NCBI GenBank assembly: GCA_958496175.1
Contig: OY292274.1
Coordinates: 29,799,482-29,863,481, forward strand
Origin: Sisyra terminalis
Lineage: Eukaryota > Arthropoda > Insecta > Neuroptera > Sisyridae
DNA: 64,000 nt
Reading direction: 5' to 3'
Shown: positions 1 to 11,614 of the stretch, piece after piece
Layout: each line of letters begins with the position of its first letter
Numbering within the stretch: position 1 is the first letter of the stretch
Translations under genes and position numbers: made by a program
Notes under the pieces: model-generated
Database searches by the model: none
The model's input: the letters and a program-made list of their open reading frames with translations, nothing else
What the model was told of the DNA's origin: nothing

Positions 1-1935
1 AACAACCGCAATTCGATTATAACTTTATTAAGCTATAAATACCTGTTGATTCGTTTTTTATGCATTATAATTTTTATAAAAAGGTTCATACAAGTACATT
101 GCAAAGATTTAAGCTTTGTATCTATTGATTTATTTCTCAAGCAAAAAAATTATCTCTCTTGAGTGGTTCATTTTTTATAACAATTAACATTTTATTCGAA
201 GGACCATATTTTATTATCGTGACAAAATATAAGGTTTGCGTTATTGACAATGGGGGTCCATTTATACTTGTGGGTGCATTAGGTTTTTGTTTATAGCGAA
301 ATTTGGTACTATAACCAAAGGGTTACGATCGCCGCAATTATGATTAATAATTTCTTATTTATTTTATTTTCATTAATGTTAACAATGCCAATAACTTCGT
401 TACTATTTGTTCTCCATTATACAATTCATAGCCACTATTCCAAATTAAATTTTCAATTTCATGGCCACCTTCAATTTGAACCAAGTTTCTTTAACATCGA
501 TAATATTTTATATGTGACTCATTGTTCTATAGCATTGCTTATGAACGTTTTTTGCTCCAAAAATAAATCTTTTTCTTCAACGCTTTTACGATACTTATTA
601 AAACATCGACTTTACTCACATACTCTTTCTTAAAATTCATATCTAATTGTTTTTTTTATTTATTTTCATTTCAGTATCGCACCTATGTCTGCAGAATGAC
701 GTAACTCAAAAAAAAAATATTTTCAGCCAAAAATGATTTTTGATCACAAATTTTTCATATCTATTTTCACTACGAAATATTTTTTTTTGGAAAACAATAG
801 TATTTCACTATTAAGGATATATACAAGTGTGCATTAAGAGAAGTAATGAAGGCAGAAGTTTATTTTGGCTTCAGGAGTAATGAGTAAGGAGGTAGGTAGC
901 CTATTATAGGCTGAAAAAAAGCTTCGGGGTCGAAGTGGAAGTGAAGATGTGACGCCGCACATGGATAGATTTAAGTGGGGTACGGGGGCATGTGTCCCCC
1001 AGGGTATATTTGTGTATTGGGGAGATTCCGTCACAGTACTTAGAAGCAAATGAAATCATTAAAGTTGTGAAAATATATGAATAAAATAACAGAAAGAACA
1101 TTAGTGAAACTCTTAGTCTATTTCTGGCCGGAATTGCGATTTTTTTTTCGTTACATCCCTTTGTAAACATATATGATTAGAACCCTACATGAAAGATGAT
1201 ATCGTGCCCCCCCCCCAGAAAAAATAAATCCCGAATCTGCCCTGGACGCCACAAGTACCAATGTTTGAAAAGTGCAGCCATGTTTTGCTTTTTATTTGTT
1301 TAAAATGATCGTAAAAAAAAAGAACAAAAATTATTTGTAGAAAATTACTAAAAGCCTTTAGCCTTTAGATAGCAAAGTTTGGTCATTTGGAACGTAGGAA
1401 AGTAAAACTTAGTCGGAAAATGTTATGAATGTTTGTAAGTTAATTTGTATGTTAAACATTTTTCCGAATATAGACAAGTTGTCCGAAGAGAAAAGTAATA
1501 ATTATTTTGAAACATTACTAAACTTCTGCACTTAAAAAATATAAAATAAGAAGAAAACGTTTATGTACTCCACACGAGAAGGAAGTGAAACCTTCAAAAA
1601 TGTGAACTTGAACAAAATTAGAGGAATGTAAAATTTAAAGAGTAGGATAGTTGTAGGATTGAGTTATGATTACATAGGTACAAAGTATGAAAAAAAATAT
1701 AAAATAAACACATATATGAAATATATTTTTCCAGGCATGGAGTTTGTATTTTCCATAAATGATACGAAAGGTTTATGCCGACTGAAGTAAGGAAAAAATA
1801 CTTAACTTTCGTTTTGAAGAATATATATTTTGGGAATATAAAACGTAAATTAGATACTAGTTTTGATATTTTTGTTGATACCGTACGACTGTTGTAGATT
1901 GTTAAAATACATTTGGTGTCCAGAAATAAAACCAG
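1..1935. other. Intergenic, no supported gene
   Basis: No reading frame here looks like a protein. The longest open frames are low-complexity and rich in F, L, S, I and Y. The part from about 830 to 1260 has higher GC, with the palindrome-like GGGGGCATGTGTCCCCC near 986 and a C10 run near 1207. It reads like a decayed transposable element, but no end, target duplication or coding motif could be fixed. Confidence 0.5.
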
Positions 1936-2085
1936 ACTTACTGGGGGCCAAGTGGTGTAAGTAAGCTTTCCCAAACTGGGTTCGAATCTCGTATGGAACA
2001 AATTGTTGATATTCCTCGATTTACAGTTTCCTATTAACAGTACAGTCACTTAAGACCTTTGTAGTTTAAAAGCGACAGATTTAAT
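1936..2085 (+). repeat. tRNA-derived SINE, copy 1
   Basis: The head resembles a tRNA. An A-box-like GGGGCCAAGTGG lies near 1943 and a perfect B box, GGTTCGAATC, near 1980, at a spacing usual for internal RNA polymerase III promoters. The body continues without a cloverleaf 3' half and ends in an AT-rich tail. A second copy with the same order of blocks lies at 32357-32519. Both share the head, a middle block around CTCG(A/G)TT and a 3' block resembling GTCGCTAAAGATCTTAGTAG. Two copies with the same tRNA-like head and the same non-tRNA body fit a SINE family better than a single tRNA pseudogene. Confidence 0.6.
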
Positions 2086-4489
2086 TAAGTAAGTCCTCTC
2101 CGATTTCTTTGTACGGAATCACCATCATATTTATTTTAAAGAATATACATATAAACTTTATTAAAAATTAGGATACTTCTTTCAAACATTACAATATTTA
2201 ATTATTATTACAATATTTGGACAGATATTTGAACCAAAAAAAAAAATTCTAGTTCCAATTAAATTTTATTAAAAATTAAAAGTATACTTGGTTAGAAAGT
2301 AGGTATAATTTATTAAATAAGAAGGAAGAAACAGTCGATTTTAGATTATTGTCTTAAAAAATCCACTAGGAATGCAGAGAAGCGTCATTCATGTCTGAAG
2401 TGAAAGATTTAATTGATGCTCTAATTTCTCCAACAAAATGGAGGTAAAAAAAACTTCATGATATATCGTAAGATTTAGAGTATTTAGAAGAAGAATTTTG
2501 TGGTTTACAACTGAAAAATTCAAGAGACATACATTCGGTTGAATTTTCTTCAAAAATATGAAGTTTTAAACATCATACAACGATATAAATCCAGAACCTG
2601 TGAACAGCTTCTTACTTGGATATTTCAAAAATCATACACAATTATGGATTGATAGAAACCAAAGCAAACTTGGAAGTCGCTTAAGTGAGAGAGGTAAAGT
2701 AAAAGTTTTTAAATAAATTTAAATTAATTTTAAAATTTGCCGTGTTTATGTAAATTATCACCTCATAATCTGAAATTAAAAGTGGGATGAGTACTTAAGC
2801 AGAGTAGAAGTAGAAGATATAAAAAAACAATGTCTTTAGGAAAACACCCGAATTGCGATGGAAAAATAAAGGAAGGACGTTATTGAAGCTTTCACTATGA
2901 AACGAAAAAACAAAGGTGAAGATGTTTTGATTACACAAATCCCAATAACCTCGAACGACATGCCGCGCGACTTAAAAGAAATTAATTAAAAATGTGGTAC
3001 ACATTTGCAATGTCGAAAAATAAATTACAAAAAGCAGTTATAGAATGGTTGTGGTGACAATTTTGAAAAATAATATTTTTCACATTACTTATTATGTATC
3101 GATTGTAAACACAAGTACACACGCAAAGAAAATATTTCGTAAAATAAAAAAATATATCGCACTAAATAAAATAAATCGCAGGCACTGATGCGATGTGGAA
3201 CGTAACAAATGCAGAATGAAATATAAAAATTACGTTAATTGTGAAACTCTTCTGAATTAAGAATTAAATAATGATATACATAACGATAACACATAAATGA
3301 AATAATTAAGAAGGTCATATTGAAACGGTAGCTACGCGTTATAATACAGAAAAGCAGAGCCTAAAATGATTAGAAAAAATGTATCGAAATAAAATGTGAG
3401 AAAAATATGTAGGTAAATACCAAAGGATACCGTAATCTAGTGAAAGTACGAAATAAACATTACGTGCGAATCTCCAGCCTACCGAATATACATAGAAAAT
3501 ATAAAGTATAAATGTAAATATAGAAAATATATAAAAAAATCGGTCGAGCCCTGTCGTGACATGAAATTTGACGTAAAAGAAGATGAGACAATTTCTGGAC
3601 AAATATTCTATTAATTTCTAAGATAAATTGTTATATTAAATAAATGAGACACAGGGGAACGTGTTTCGTACATAGCAATACATTCATTACTATTTAGAAG
3701 TAGTATGTATAGTTTGATATGATTGGTTTTTAAAATTTTTATTTGATGCATATGTATGTACGGTTTATCTATACACAAAGATTATTGAGTCAATCAATGA
3801 AAATACGGAGGTCACTATTGCTAACGTACAACAAACATGATGTGCAAAAGCCGCCGATTTAAACAATTGGATTTTGTAAATATCAAGACAGATTAATAAA
3901 GATAATAAATGAAACTAATATATTAAGAAGGAAGTAAATGAAATAAACTAAACAAAAAAGTTTACCTTACTTAAATAAAGTTACAATTAGTAAAAAAAAA
4001 TTTTGAGATGTATCATAATTTAAATGATAATCAATGCGTTTATGTCAATGTGAAATAAAATTAATATTTATTGAATATAGAGTTTAGCATGCTTTACAAT
4101 GTCAAATATTAGTATTAGGTAATGGAAAATAATAAAGTATTAATGAAGTAGTGTAACAATGAAGTAGAATATGAAGTAATATATGAAATGCAGTAATTGA
4201 AGAACGTGATCTGCATAAAATAAATATTTCTCCACAAACACAAAGAGGAATGCAAACCCAATGAAATAAGTATCAACATATTGAAGCACCATAGCAGTTG
4301 ATAAGAAAAACGTAGCATGAAAGGATAGTTAAAGTATGCAGTAACAGTAACAATTGAGTTTTGCAAAAAACTTGTTCTTCTTTATAATTACCTTAGACAA
4401 GAAGTCTTCGAAAATTTAACGTATATGGAAATTCTTCATTGTAAAATAAATGCAAAGCAGCATATAGCTGCCTAGAAAGAATAAGACGG
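2086..4489. other. Non-coding, purine-skewed DNA
   Basis: No gene recognised. From about 2300 onward the plus strand carries many more A and G than T and C. This opens long minus-strand frames rich in F, L, S, Y and I, which are composition artefacts. No start context, splice series or protein motif supports a gene. Confidence 0.5.
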
Positions 4490-5601
4490 TATAGGGGCAT
4501 TTTACGTGAAGCGGACAGCGAAAAAAAGTGACGTTCTGAAATTTGTTAATATTCGAGATAATTATATTTCTAGTAAGAATGAATGTGTATGCAAAAAAAA
4601 TTTTTCGAGTGATGATTCTTTGTCAAGTTAAACGCTTCTAAAGAATTGTCGTTTTTGAAATATGTATTTTTTGAAAAAATAAATTTCCAATTAATTTTTT
4701 TTAAGATATTAAATATGACGGTTTAAATAGAAAATTAAGTGTTCTTTCTGAGTAAAAAATAAAACTGGACATTTTAATTTTTTTTAATATACAAAACTGG
4801 AAGTATACTTTTCAAATTAGAATTATAGTAACTTCGACCATTTTGTTTTTTAATTTTTTTATTTCAAAATATAGCCTAAGTAAAGTACATTTATAATACA
4901 CCAGAAGTTTCATAATGGAATCTGCAATAGTATAGAATATAAATGAATTAAAGTACATACGTGTCGTACTAAGCGTCGTACAATGTCTTCCTTAGGTCAA
5001 CGTATGCAAAGTTAGCACCCCATCGAAGGATTTGCGAACTGGTAATGATCTTAATCGTTAGATCTTTGGTAGGTCAGTTGAGGTTCGATATTTTTTCGTT
5101 AGGTCTCGTATTGTTTTTTAATAAATAATTGTTGAAAAGTAGGAAAAAAAATTTGCATGTTAGCACCTCATTTGAAGGAAATAAATTTATTTTGATGTTT
5201 TTGCATTCTTTATCGTTAGGTCAGTATTTGTCCATCAATTACATCTTTTATTATCATATTATCACATTCTAATTTGAAAAGATTACTTTCGGTTTTGTAT
5301 ATAAAAAAAAATTGAAATATCTAGTTTTATTTTGTATTTAGAAAGAACAGTAAATGTTCTATTTAAATCGCCTAAATCGCTATATTTATATTTTAAAAAA
5401 AAAATATTGGAAAACAAAAAATTTAAATGTAATAATAAAAATAACGAAAATTCTTAAGAAGCTTATAACTTGACAAATAATCAGCATTCGAAAAAAATAT
5501 TTGACACACACATTCATACTTATGTATAATTATGCCGAATATGAACAAATGTGAGAACGTAACTTTTTTTCGCTGTCCGCTTCACGTGAAATGCCCCTAT
5601 A
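4490..5601. mobile_element. Non-autonomous DNA element with long inverted repeats
   Basis: The ends mirror each other. The left end begins TATAGGGGCATTTTACGTG and the right end finishes with the complement, CACGTGAAATGCCCCTATA. The similarity runs inward, imperfectly, for roughly 300 bases, through GAAGCGGACAGCG and then AT-rich DNA. The flanking TATA on both sides could be a 4-bp target duplication, or a TA duplication plus a TIR starting TA. The centre has two related blocks (GTTAGCACC... near 5013 and near 5161) and no coding capacity. The superfamily is not assigned. Confidence 0.7.
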
Positions 5602-5936
5602 TTCATAAACCTATGTAAGTGTCAAGGTGGGAGTTGGAATATTATATTTCTCAAGGAGTTAAGGGGAAGAAATGTATGGTTCACCAACTTTTAGTTTTTC
5701 TGCCGCGGCAATACTGGTAAAGTGGAAGAGAGAGCGATGAAATGGGCGTTATTAGTGATAGTTTTGGGGAGAAAAAACTCACACTCCACAAAATTGCACC
5801 AATAACGTTGCTCGTTTAGAAATGACGCGCAATTCAACTTCAATCCAACGTTGAGAGAAGTGGAGATGTTTAGTATCGTACAAGTCGTGATCAAGAGTGG
5901 TGTGTTTCAAAGTGTAAAGTGTATCAAGTGTTAACA

Positions 5937-5975
5937 ATGAGAGACGCTAAGAGTTTTGAAGAAAATACGATGAAA
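5937..5975 (+). CDS. Possible first coding exon of an unknown transcript
   Basis: An ATG in a fair context (AACAATGAGAG) opens 13 codons (MRDAKSFEENTMK) and runs straight into a good donor, AAA|GTAAGT. The 250 bases upstream are richer in GC than their surroundings, as a 5' UTR might be. Exon-like islands with acceptor-like ends follow at about 7021 and 7636, but no continuous protein could be assembled. Function unknown. It may be the 5' end of a long non-coding or rapidly evolving transcript, or chance. Confidence 0.2.
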
Positions 5976-6002
5976 GTAAGTTTATTTAGTGGAAACAACA
6001 GT

Positions 6003-6095
6003 TTTTATTTTCTTCCTTTATATTTATTTTCTTGTTATCAAGAGGAAATATCGCTCTTGGTAATAAGAAAATAAATATAAAGGAAGAAAATAAAA
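6003..6095 (+). repeat. Near-perfect 41-bp-stem hairpin
   Basis: The left arm 6003-6043 (starting TTTTATTTTCTTCC) and right arm 6055-6095 (ending GGAAGAAAATAAAA) are complementary over 41 positions, with about two non-Watson-Crick pairs near an 11-nt loop (6044-6054). It lies just downstream of the putative donor at 5976, so it would be intronic if that exon is real. The length and near-perfection suit a young inverted duplication or a precursor of small RNA. AT richness makes some self-complementarity cheap, but not 41 pairs. Confidence 0.7.
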
Positions 6096-6101
6096 TAAAA
6101 C

Positions 6102-9100
6102 CACCTCTCTCCCCGAAGGGAAGCAGGGTGCGCTATGGATGGTGCGCCCGTTTTCTGTCCCTTATCTGCTGTAATCTCGTTTTGAAGTGGAAGAGAAAAA
6201 GATATACTGGGCGTTCTTAATAGTGTTTCATGACGACGATCGTCATAAAATTGGAAAATGGGTAGTAGAGTCGCGCAATCTAGCGGTAAAAAATTAAAAC
6301 AAATTGTAGATGATGAAATATTGTGCAATATAAACAATTACTTAATTGTGGAAAAAGAAAACATAATTTTCAAAATTTTATGAATTATTGCCAATTCCAC
6401 ATTAATTTGAGAAATAATGAAATTTTGTTTTCTAAATTTATAATAATAGTAACAAATATTTAGTGATATAAAATGTATAAATAAATTAAAAAAAACATAT
6501 AATAAAAACGTTTTACATAAATAGCAATTAGAAGTATTGAATAATTGCATGAAATTGTTTAATATGTAAAATAAAAATGGACTAAATAAGAAGAATATAT
6601 AAAATTGAAAGGAAAAAGTAGGATTAGAAACAGTATTATTTGTAATCAAATAGTAGTATAAAGGTAGAAAGTAGTGGAGTTATTGTACCCTTATACATTT
6701 GGCGTTGTTTAAATGAATATAGAGAAAGCTGCTTTGTAATCAATCATTAATGCACGAAAATTTTTACCAAGTAATGTGAAACTTATATGTAGTTTTTATT
6801 ATAATAATAATATTAAGTAAAGATCGAACGAAAGAGTTACTCCAATTGGTTTTGGTAGATATTGCACAAATATGTAGAGTACGTAATGAAGTCAGGAATA
6901 CCGGTTTTCCATCGTAATTTATTAACTATAGTGAACTATAATAGTTTGCAGTATCTAATAATAGAAGTTGAAGTAACATAATTGTCGTACGTAAAATCAA
7001 ACCAACTAAAATCAATATTTTACAGCAAATGCAGAAGCAACGTGGGAGAAATATTGAGAATGGCAAATGATTTCATAATGTTCTACGGTAAAGAAACAAT
7101 CACGAATGGAAACGAAAAAATGGAATGGAATGCGATTGAGATTTGAAAGATGGAGAGCCCTGCCTGAGTAACGCTGGATGCGGTGAATATACAAAACAAA
7201 TGTAAATACTTAATTTAAAAATAATGATTAGATACTTTATTTAATTGCAACTCATGTATATGAAATAGAAAAGATTTTCAATTGTACCAAACAGGTAGCA
7301 AACATTTTATTTTGAAAAAATGGTAAATGAAGATATTTGTCGAAAGTGAAGAATAGCTATTCTTGGTAAAAATGATTGTAAATTTTTTCATTTTTTTTTT
7401 GAACATCAGTTATCTGTGTGGTAACTGTAGATCACAGAAAGAAGTTATTACAATTTTTGTTGTCAATCAAGTCTATATTTGTGGTAGAACGGAAAAGAAC
7501 AAAACTGAAAATTACGAATAGCGTTTTCCCATATTTTATTTATTACAATGAAATAGTAATAGCTGAAAATATGAAAGTAGGAGTATCATTTAAATACGTT
7601 CAATAAAATTAAATTTTATTAAATATTTTACAATAGATGCAGTGGAGGCATTGGCGACGTGGCAAGAAGTTCGTGTGCAGCAGAAGCGATTCATAATGAA
7701 CACGGAAAACAATCGCCCGGAAAGGGAAAACCACATCATTCAACAAAAGGCGTTTGGGATTAGGCAGGTGTACGGTATTCACTGAGTATTATTTGCTCTG
7801 ATAAAATTGAGAACCAAAATAAATTTCATTGCAAGTCATGAACGTAAAGTATAAATGAATTTAGATTAAATAAAACAATAATTGTTAAGTAGTTTGTAAG
7901 TAAGGCATACGAAATAGAGACGGAGAAAGTCGTTGAAAGGTTTCTAAATGCTTTTTGTAAATTTGAATTGAAGTACAATCCCCGGCCATATTAATAGACG
8001 CACCATAGATTTTGAGGAAAATATGAAGTAATAGCTATTTTATTTTGTGTAACAATTTTTTATTCGATTTAACGTTCTTATAAAGATATAATTTTTTACA
8101 CTTATTACCAAATAATGTGGCAAAAAAAATTATATTTACAGAAAAATAACTTTTACGATAATTTAAAATATCTTCTTAATTATGGCAAACTTAATTGTTT
8201 AATATTTAATTAAAAGCTCTTTTACTGCTATTAAAGCTTCAATCATTCGCAGCGTACTGTATATGTAGGAATAATGTCCACTGCATTTGTGAATGTTGAT
8301 TATATTTATGAATATTTTTCAAAGGGTTATTTTTCTGATGTTATCACTTATTTAACCACGTTTCTCGCCATCAAAGCCCACATGTTTTGAACGGGCTTAA
8401 AATAAGGGCTTTTACCTAACAATAGGGTAATGGGGGTAATAAAGAAGACTATACTGTTACGTAGAAGAAATATTTCCTAAAAACCTACTACTTTCAGTAA
8501 TGCAAGAAGGAAATATTATAAAATTAAATTTAGTAGAAGATATAAAATTGGAAAAATACTTAAGTACGTCTAATAATTTCATCAGGGACTGTAAGTTAAA
8601 GCATTTGTATGAAACACAGATTTGAAAGACTAATTATTGGAAAGAAAGAATGTAAGTTGATAAATAGTGAATTAGTTAAAGAGAATTCTATAAACGTACG
8701 AATAAAGTAAAAAGTTTGGAAATATAAAAATGAAAAGAAAAACGTTAAAAATTTAAAGCACGAACATGAGAAATTTAATCGCATAGAAAGTGATAAAAAT
8801 GAAACAGACTAAGATATAAAAAAAATTTCTCTGTATCTTAAACATTATTTAAAGTTACAAGATACGGTTCGCTTTGAAAAGTATCGAAAGTACTAGTAAT
8901 TTTTTGTTAATAAGTAAAAGAAATAAGATGGAATATCGTAAATATTTAAAAGCAACTATAATACTCAAAGAAAAAAAATATACCTAGTTGTTTGTAACAG
9001 TTGTGATGGAAAGTAATAAGGAATAATATGGTCAGTGAGTTTTGTCACAGCAAAAGTAAAAAAAAAAACAATGGAAGTAGTCTAAGCCTTGAATAAAGTA

Positions 9101-11614
9101 AAGTAGTTTAGAATATAAAAAATTATTAAAATTGTATGTAATGAAAATTAACAATGTAACTGTTTACCAAAGAAAAGTATAAAATTGGACAAAATGCATT
9201 TTTAAAAGTAGGAAGAATAATGTGAAATATATAATTTGTATGTGGGAACGATTTGGTATAATAAAGAATTGAATTGAATTTTTTAAATCGAACTTTAGAA
9301 AGTGCAATTCGTTTTATGATTGAAATATGATATTATTGGAAAAATGCATTATGTGTAATTTGTAGATTAAAAGTAATTTACGTAAATGTTACGAATAGAA
9401 GTAGTGTATTATAATATATTCCAAAAAATTGGAAATATGTCATTGCTATAATAACGTACTGTGTGGAAAGGTGAAAAGTGCAAAAAAAAGAAGACAGTAC
9501 AAACACTTAATTAAAAGAAGCAATTGAAATTCTAATGAAGCAATTTACATTAACGAAAGCAATAATATTGTTCAGTTGCAAACAAGATATAACAAATTTA
9601 AGGAATAATACTTTTGAGAAACAGAATCAGAAGATGGCTGTTTCTTTTACAATAAATCATATTTAATGACTGTAGAAATAAGAAATAAAAAGAATTAATT
9701 GAATGATTAATTACTTACTTCAGGAAGGATGATTATGTGTTAGGGGATGTAGAAGAGGAAATATTTTAATAAAGGAAATTGCTTACGTAAAATTATTTGT
9801 AATATAAAAGAAGAAACAATATGGTTTTGGAAGCCTAAATGCTAGGAAAAGTGTCATTGTGTATTAGTTTTACAATTTAAATTGTATATAAGTGTATAAC
9901 TGGAGCCATAAAGTTAATATAGGAAAAAAAGAAAAAATTAAACGATGTACGAACCGAATAAAGAAAATAATAACGAATGAAATAAAGAAGAAAATAGAAT
10001 AAAATACTTTGCCTGATTTTGGTGCTTCTGAAAGTAATACACGAAAAAAAGAAAGAAATAAATTGAAAACAAAAGTTTGCGAAAGTTAAAAAAAATTAAA
10101 ATCAACATTAACATTCTGAAAAAGGGAAATGGAATGCAAATATTAATTGGCTCATTAAAATGCACAGTAGATGTTGTTAGCGTGGCAGCAAAATTTTAGG
10201 TTGTGTAACAGTTTGTCATCACTAAGTAACTTTGTTGTATTATTGAAATTATGTCTCAAAACGAGGAAGGTAATAATCAATTACTTAAATTTTGTGTTTT
10301 TGGAATTGGAACGTAAGTAAACAATGTTTGCCATTTTACTACTATTTGAATTATAAATATTGAAAAAGAAAAGGCGAAAATTATGAAAACTCAATCTCAA
10401 TTTAAAAATGTTAAATATTTTTATAATTGCTAACGAAAAATTTCTTCAGTGCATTTACTATGTAGATAACAAAAGGACCTTATGATAACATTATTTGTAA
10501 AGCAAGATGAAGAAATTATAATTTATCTATTTTAGGAAGTAATACTGTAGTATATAATCAAGATTATTTAAGTAGAAAGTTATGAAATAAATATTTTCGA
10601 AAATTAGGAGGTTCCTATATGAGGAAATAATAAAGAAAACTTTTATGTTAGCATTTGTGAAAAATTATCTTGACAATTGGAGGAGTAGTTTAAAGAGAAA
10701 CTATGAGAAAAATTATATATTAATAACTGAAGTAATGTTAATTTTAACTACAAGCAATTTTTACAGTATGTATAAAGAACAATGTATAATGTAGTAGTAA
10801 TGTATGTTTGAAAACAAAAACGTATAATAATAGTGTACGGACGGTACTGACATATTTTTCGCAGAGATAATTTAAAAAATTGCGAGAAAAAAATTGTTTA
10901 ATTTTATATTTTATTTGAAAGAAGTAAAAATAAGTACCTAGATTTGTACAATATTTGTTATTACAAGATGTAGAAGTAAATTTACGCAAATGTTATGAAT
11001 GTAAAAAATGTACTTGGGTAAATAAGAAAAAATGAATATATTTGTAATTTATTTAATAATATTTTAAAAACTTGAACAGCAGTGTAAAACAAAACTGTAT
11101 GTTTTCTATGAAAAATAAAGAAATATATATATTTAAAAAAAAACATTTTATTTTATTATACCTATAGAGAAATACAATAAATGAACTTGTAAAATTTTTC
11201 ACTTTTAAAGTCATCAAAGATATAAACCACCTGCAGTCCATTCACTTCTATAACTGTTTCCTTCCAATTGTATGTACTAGTCCGTCGAAACTTATAAAGT
11301 AGTAATACGAGTTTAGTAAAACTGCAAAAAATGGTATAGAAATGTGGGATCTGCTGCGGTCAGCTGATTTTCAAATAACATTAGGTGCCGAACCCCTGAT
11401 TGTTACTTATGCATGAGCATTTAAAATGTATGGCTTATTGCATATACACTTACAATGGTCAAGCGGTTTTCCGTATATTGAATGCTATTTTGAAGATTTT
11501 TATGCACTTCAGTGAATAATTAAAAAGTAGCCACTTGAAAATTTAAAACTTTTTTTAATTCGATCCTTATATATTTCTAACTTTTTATTGTTGTGAACCT
11601 ACGATTATTAACGA
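6102..11614. other. Non-coding, strongly A/G-skewed stretch
   Basis: No gene is recognised. The plus strand is purine-rich. For example, 8701-8760 has 37 A, 13 T, 8 G and 2 C. The skew fades near 11 kb. Segments around 7021-7270 and 7636-7920 look like diverged copies of each other (separate entry), and a related phrase (ATGCACAGTAG...GTGGCAGCA) occurs near 10158. Long minus-strand open frames here result from the composition. Confidence 0.5.
7010..7920 (+). repeat. Two diverged exon-like duplications about 615 bp apart
   Basis: Both units start with ATTTTACA, then ATGCAG and a GC-richer block with GCAACGTGGGAG (7021 unit) or GCGACGTGGCAAG (7636 unit), then ATTTCATAATG or GATTCATAATG. About 250-280 bases later both have a related phrase, ATGAAATAGAAAAGATTTTC near 7258 and ACGAAATAGAGACGGAGAAAG near 7908. 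The beginnings look like splice acceptors on the plus strand. In one shared frame each unit reads about 40 codons before a stop, but the two peptides are not alike, so conserved coding is doubtful. Confidence 0.35.

Noticed and set aside
340..633. Plus-strand open frame of 97 codons near the left edge
   Set aside because: Composition is low-complexity F/L/S/I/H, with no motif, splice context or promoter signal.
834..2049. Several overlapping minus-strand open frames
   Set aside because: They overlap one another and the SINE at 1936, and have no protein-like pattern.
6338..10989. Series of minus-strand frames rich in F, L, Y, S and I, resembling membrane proteins
   Set aside because: They follow the purine skew of the plus strand, which removes stop codons from the other strand and yields hydrophobic translations. 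No shared motifs or splice sites.
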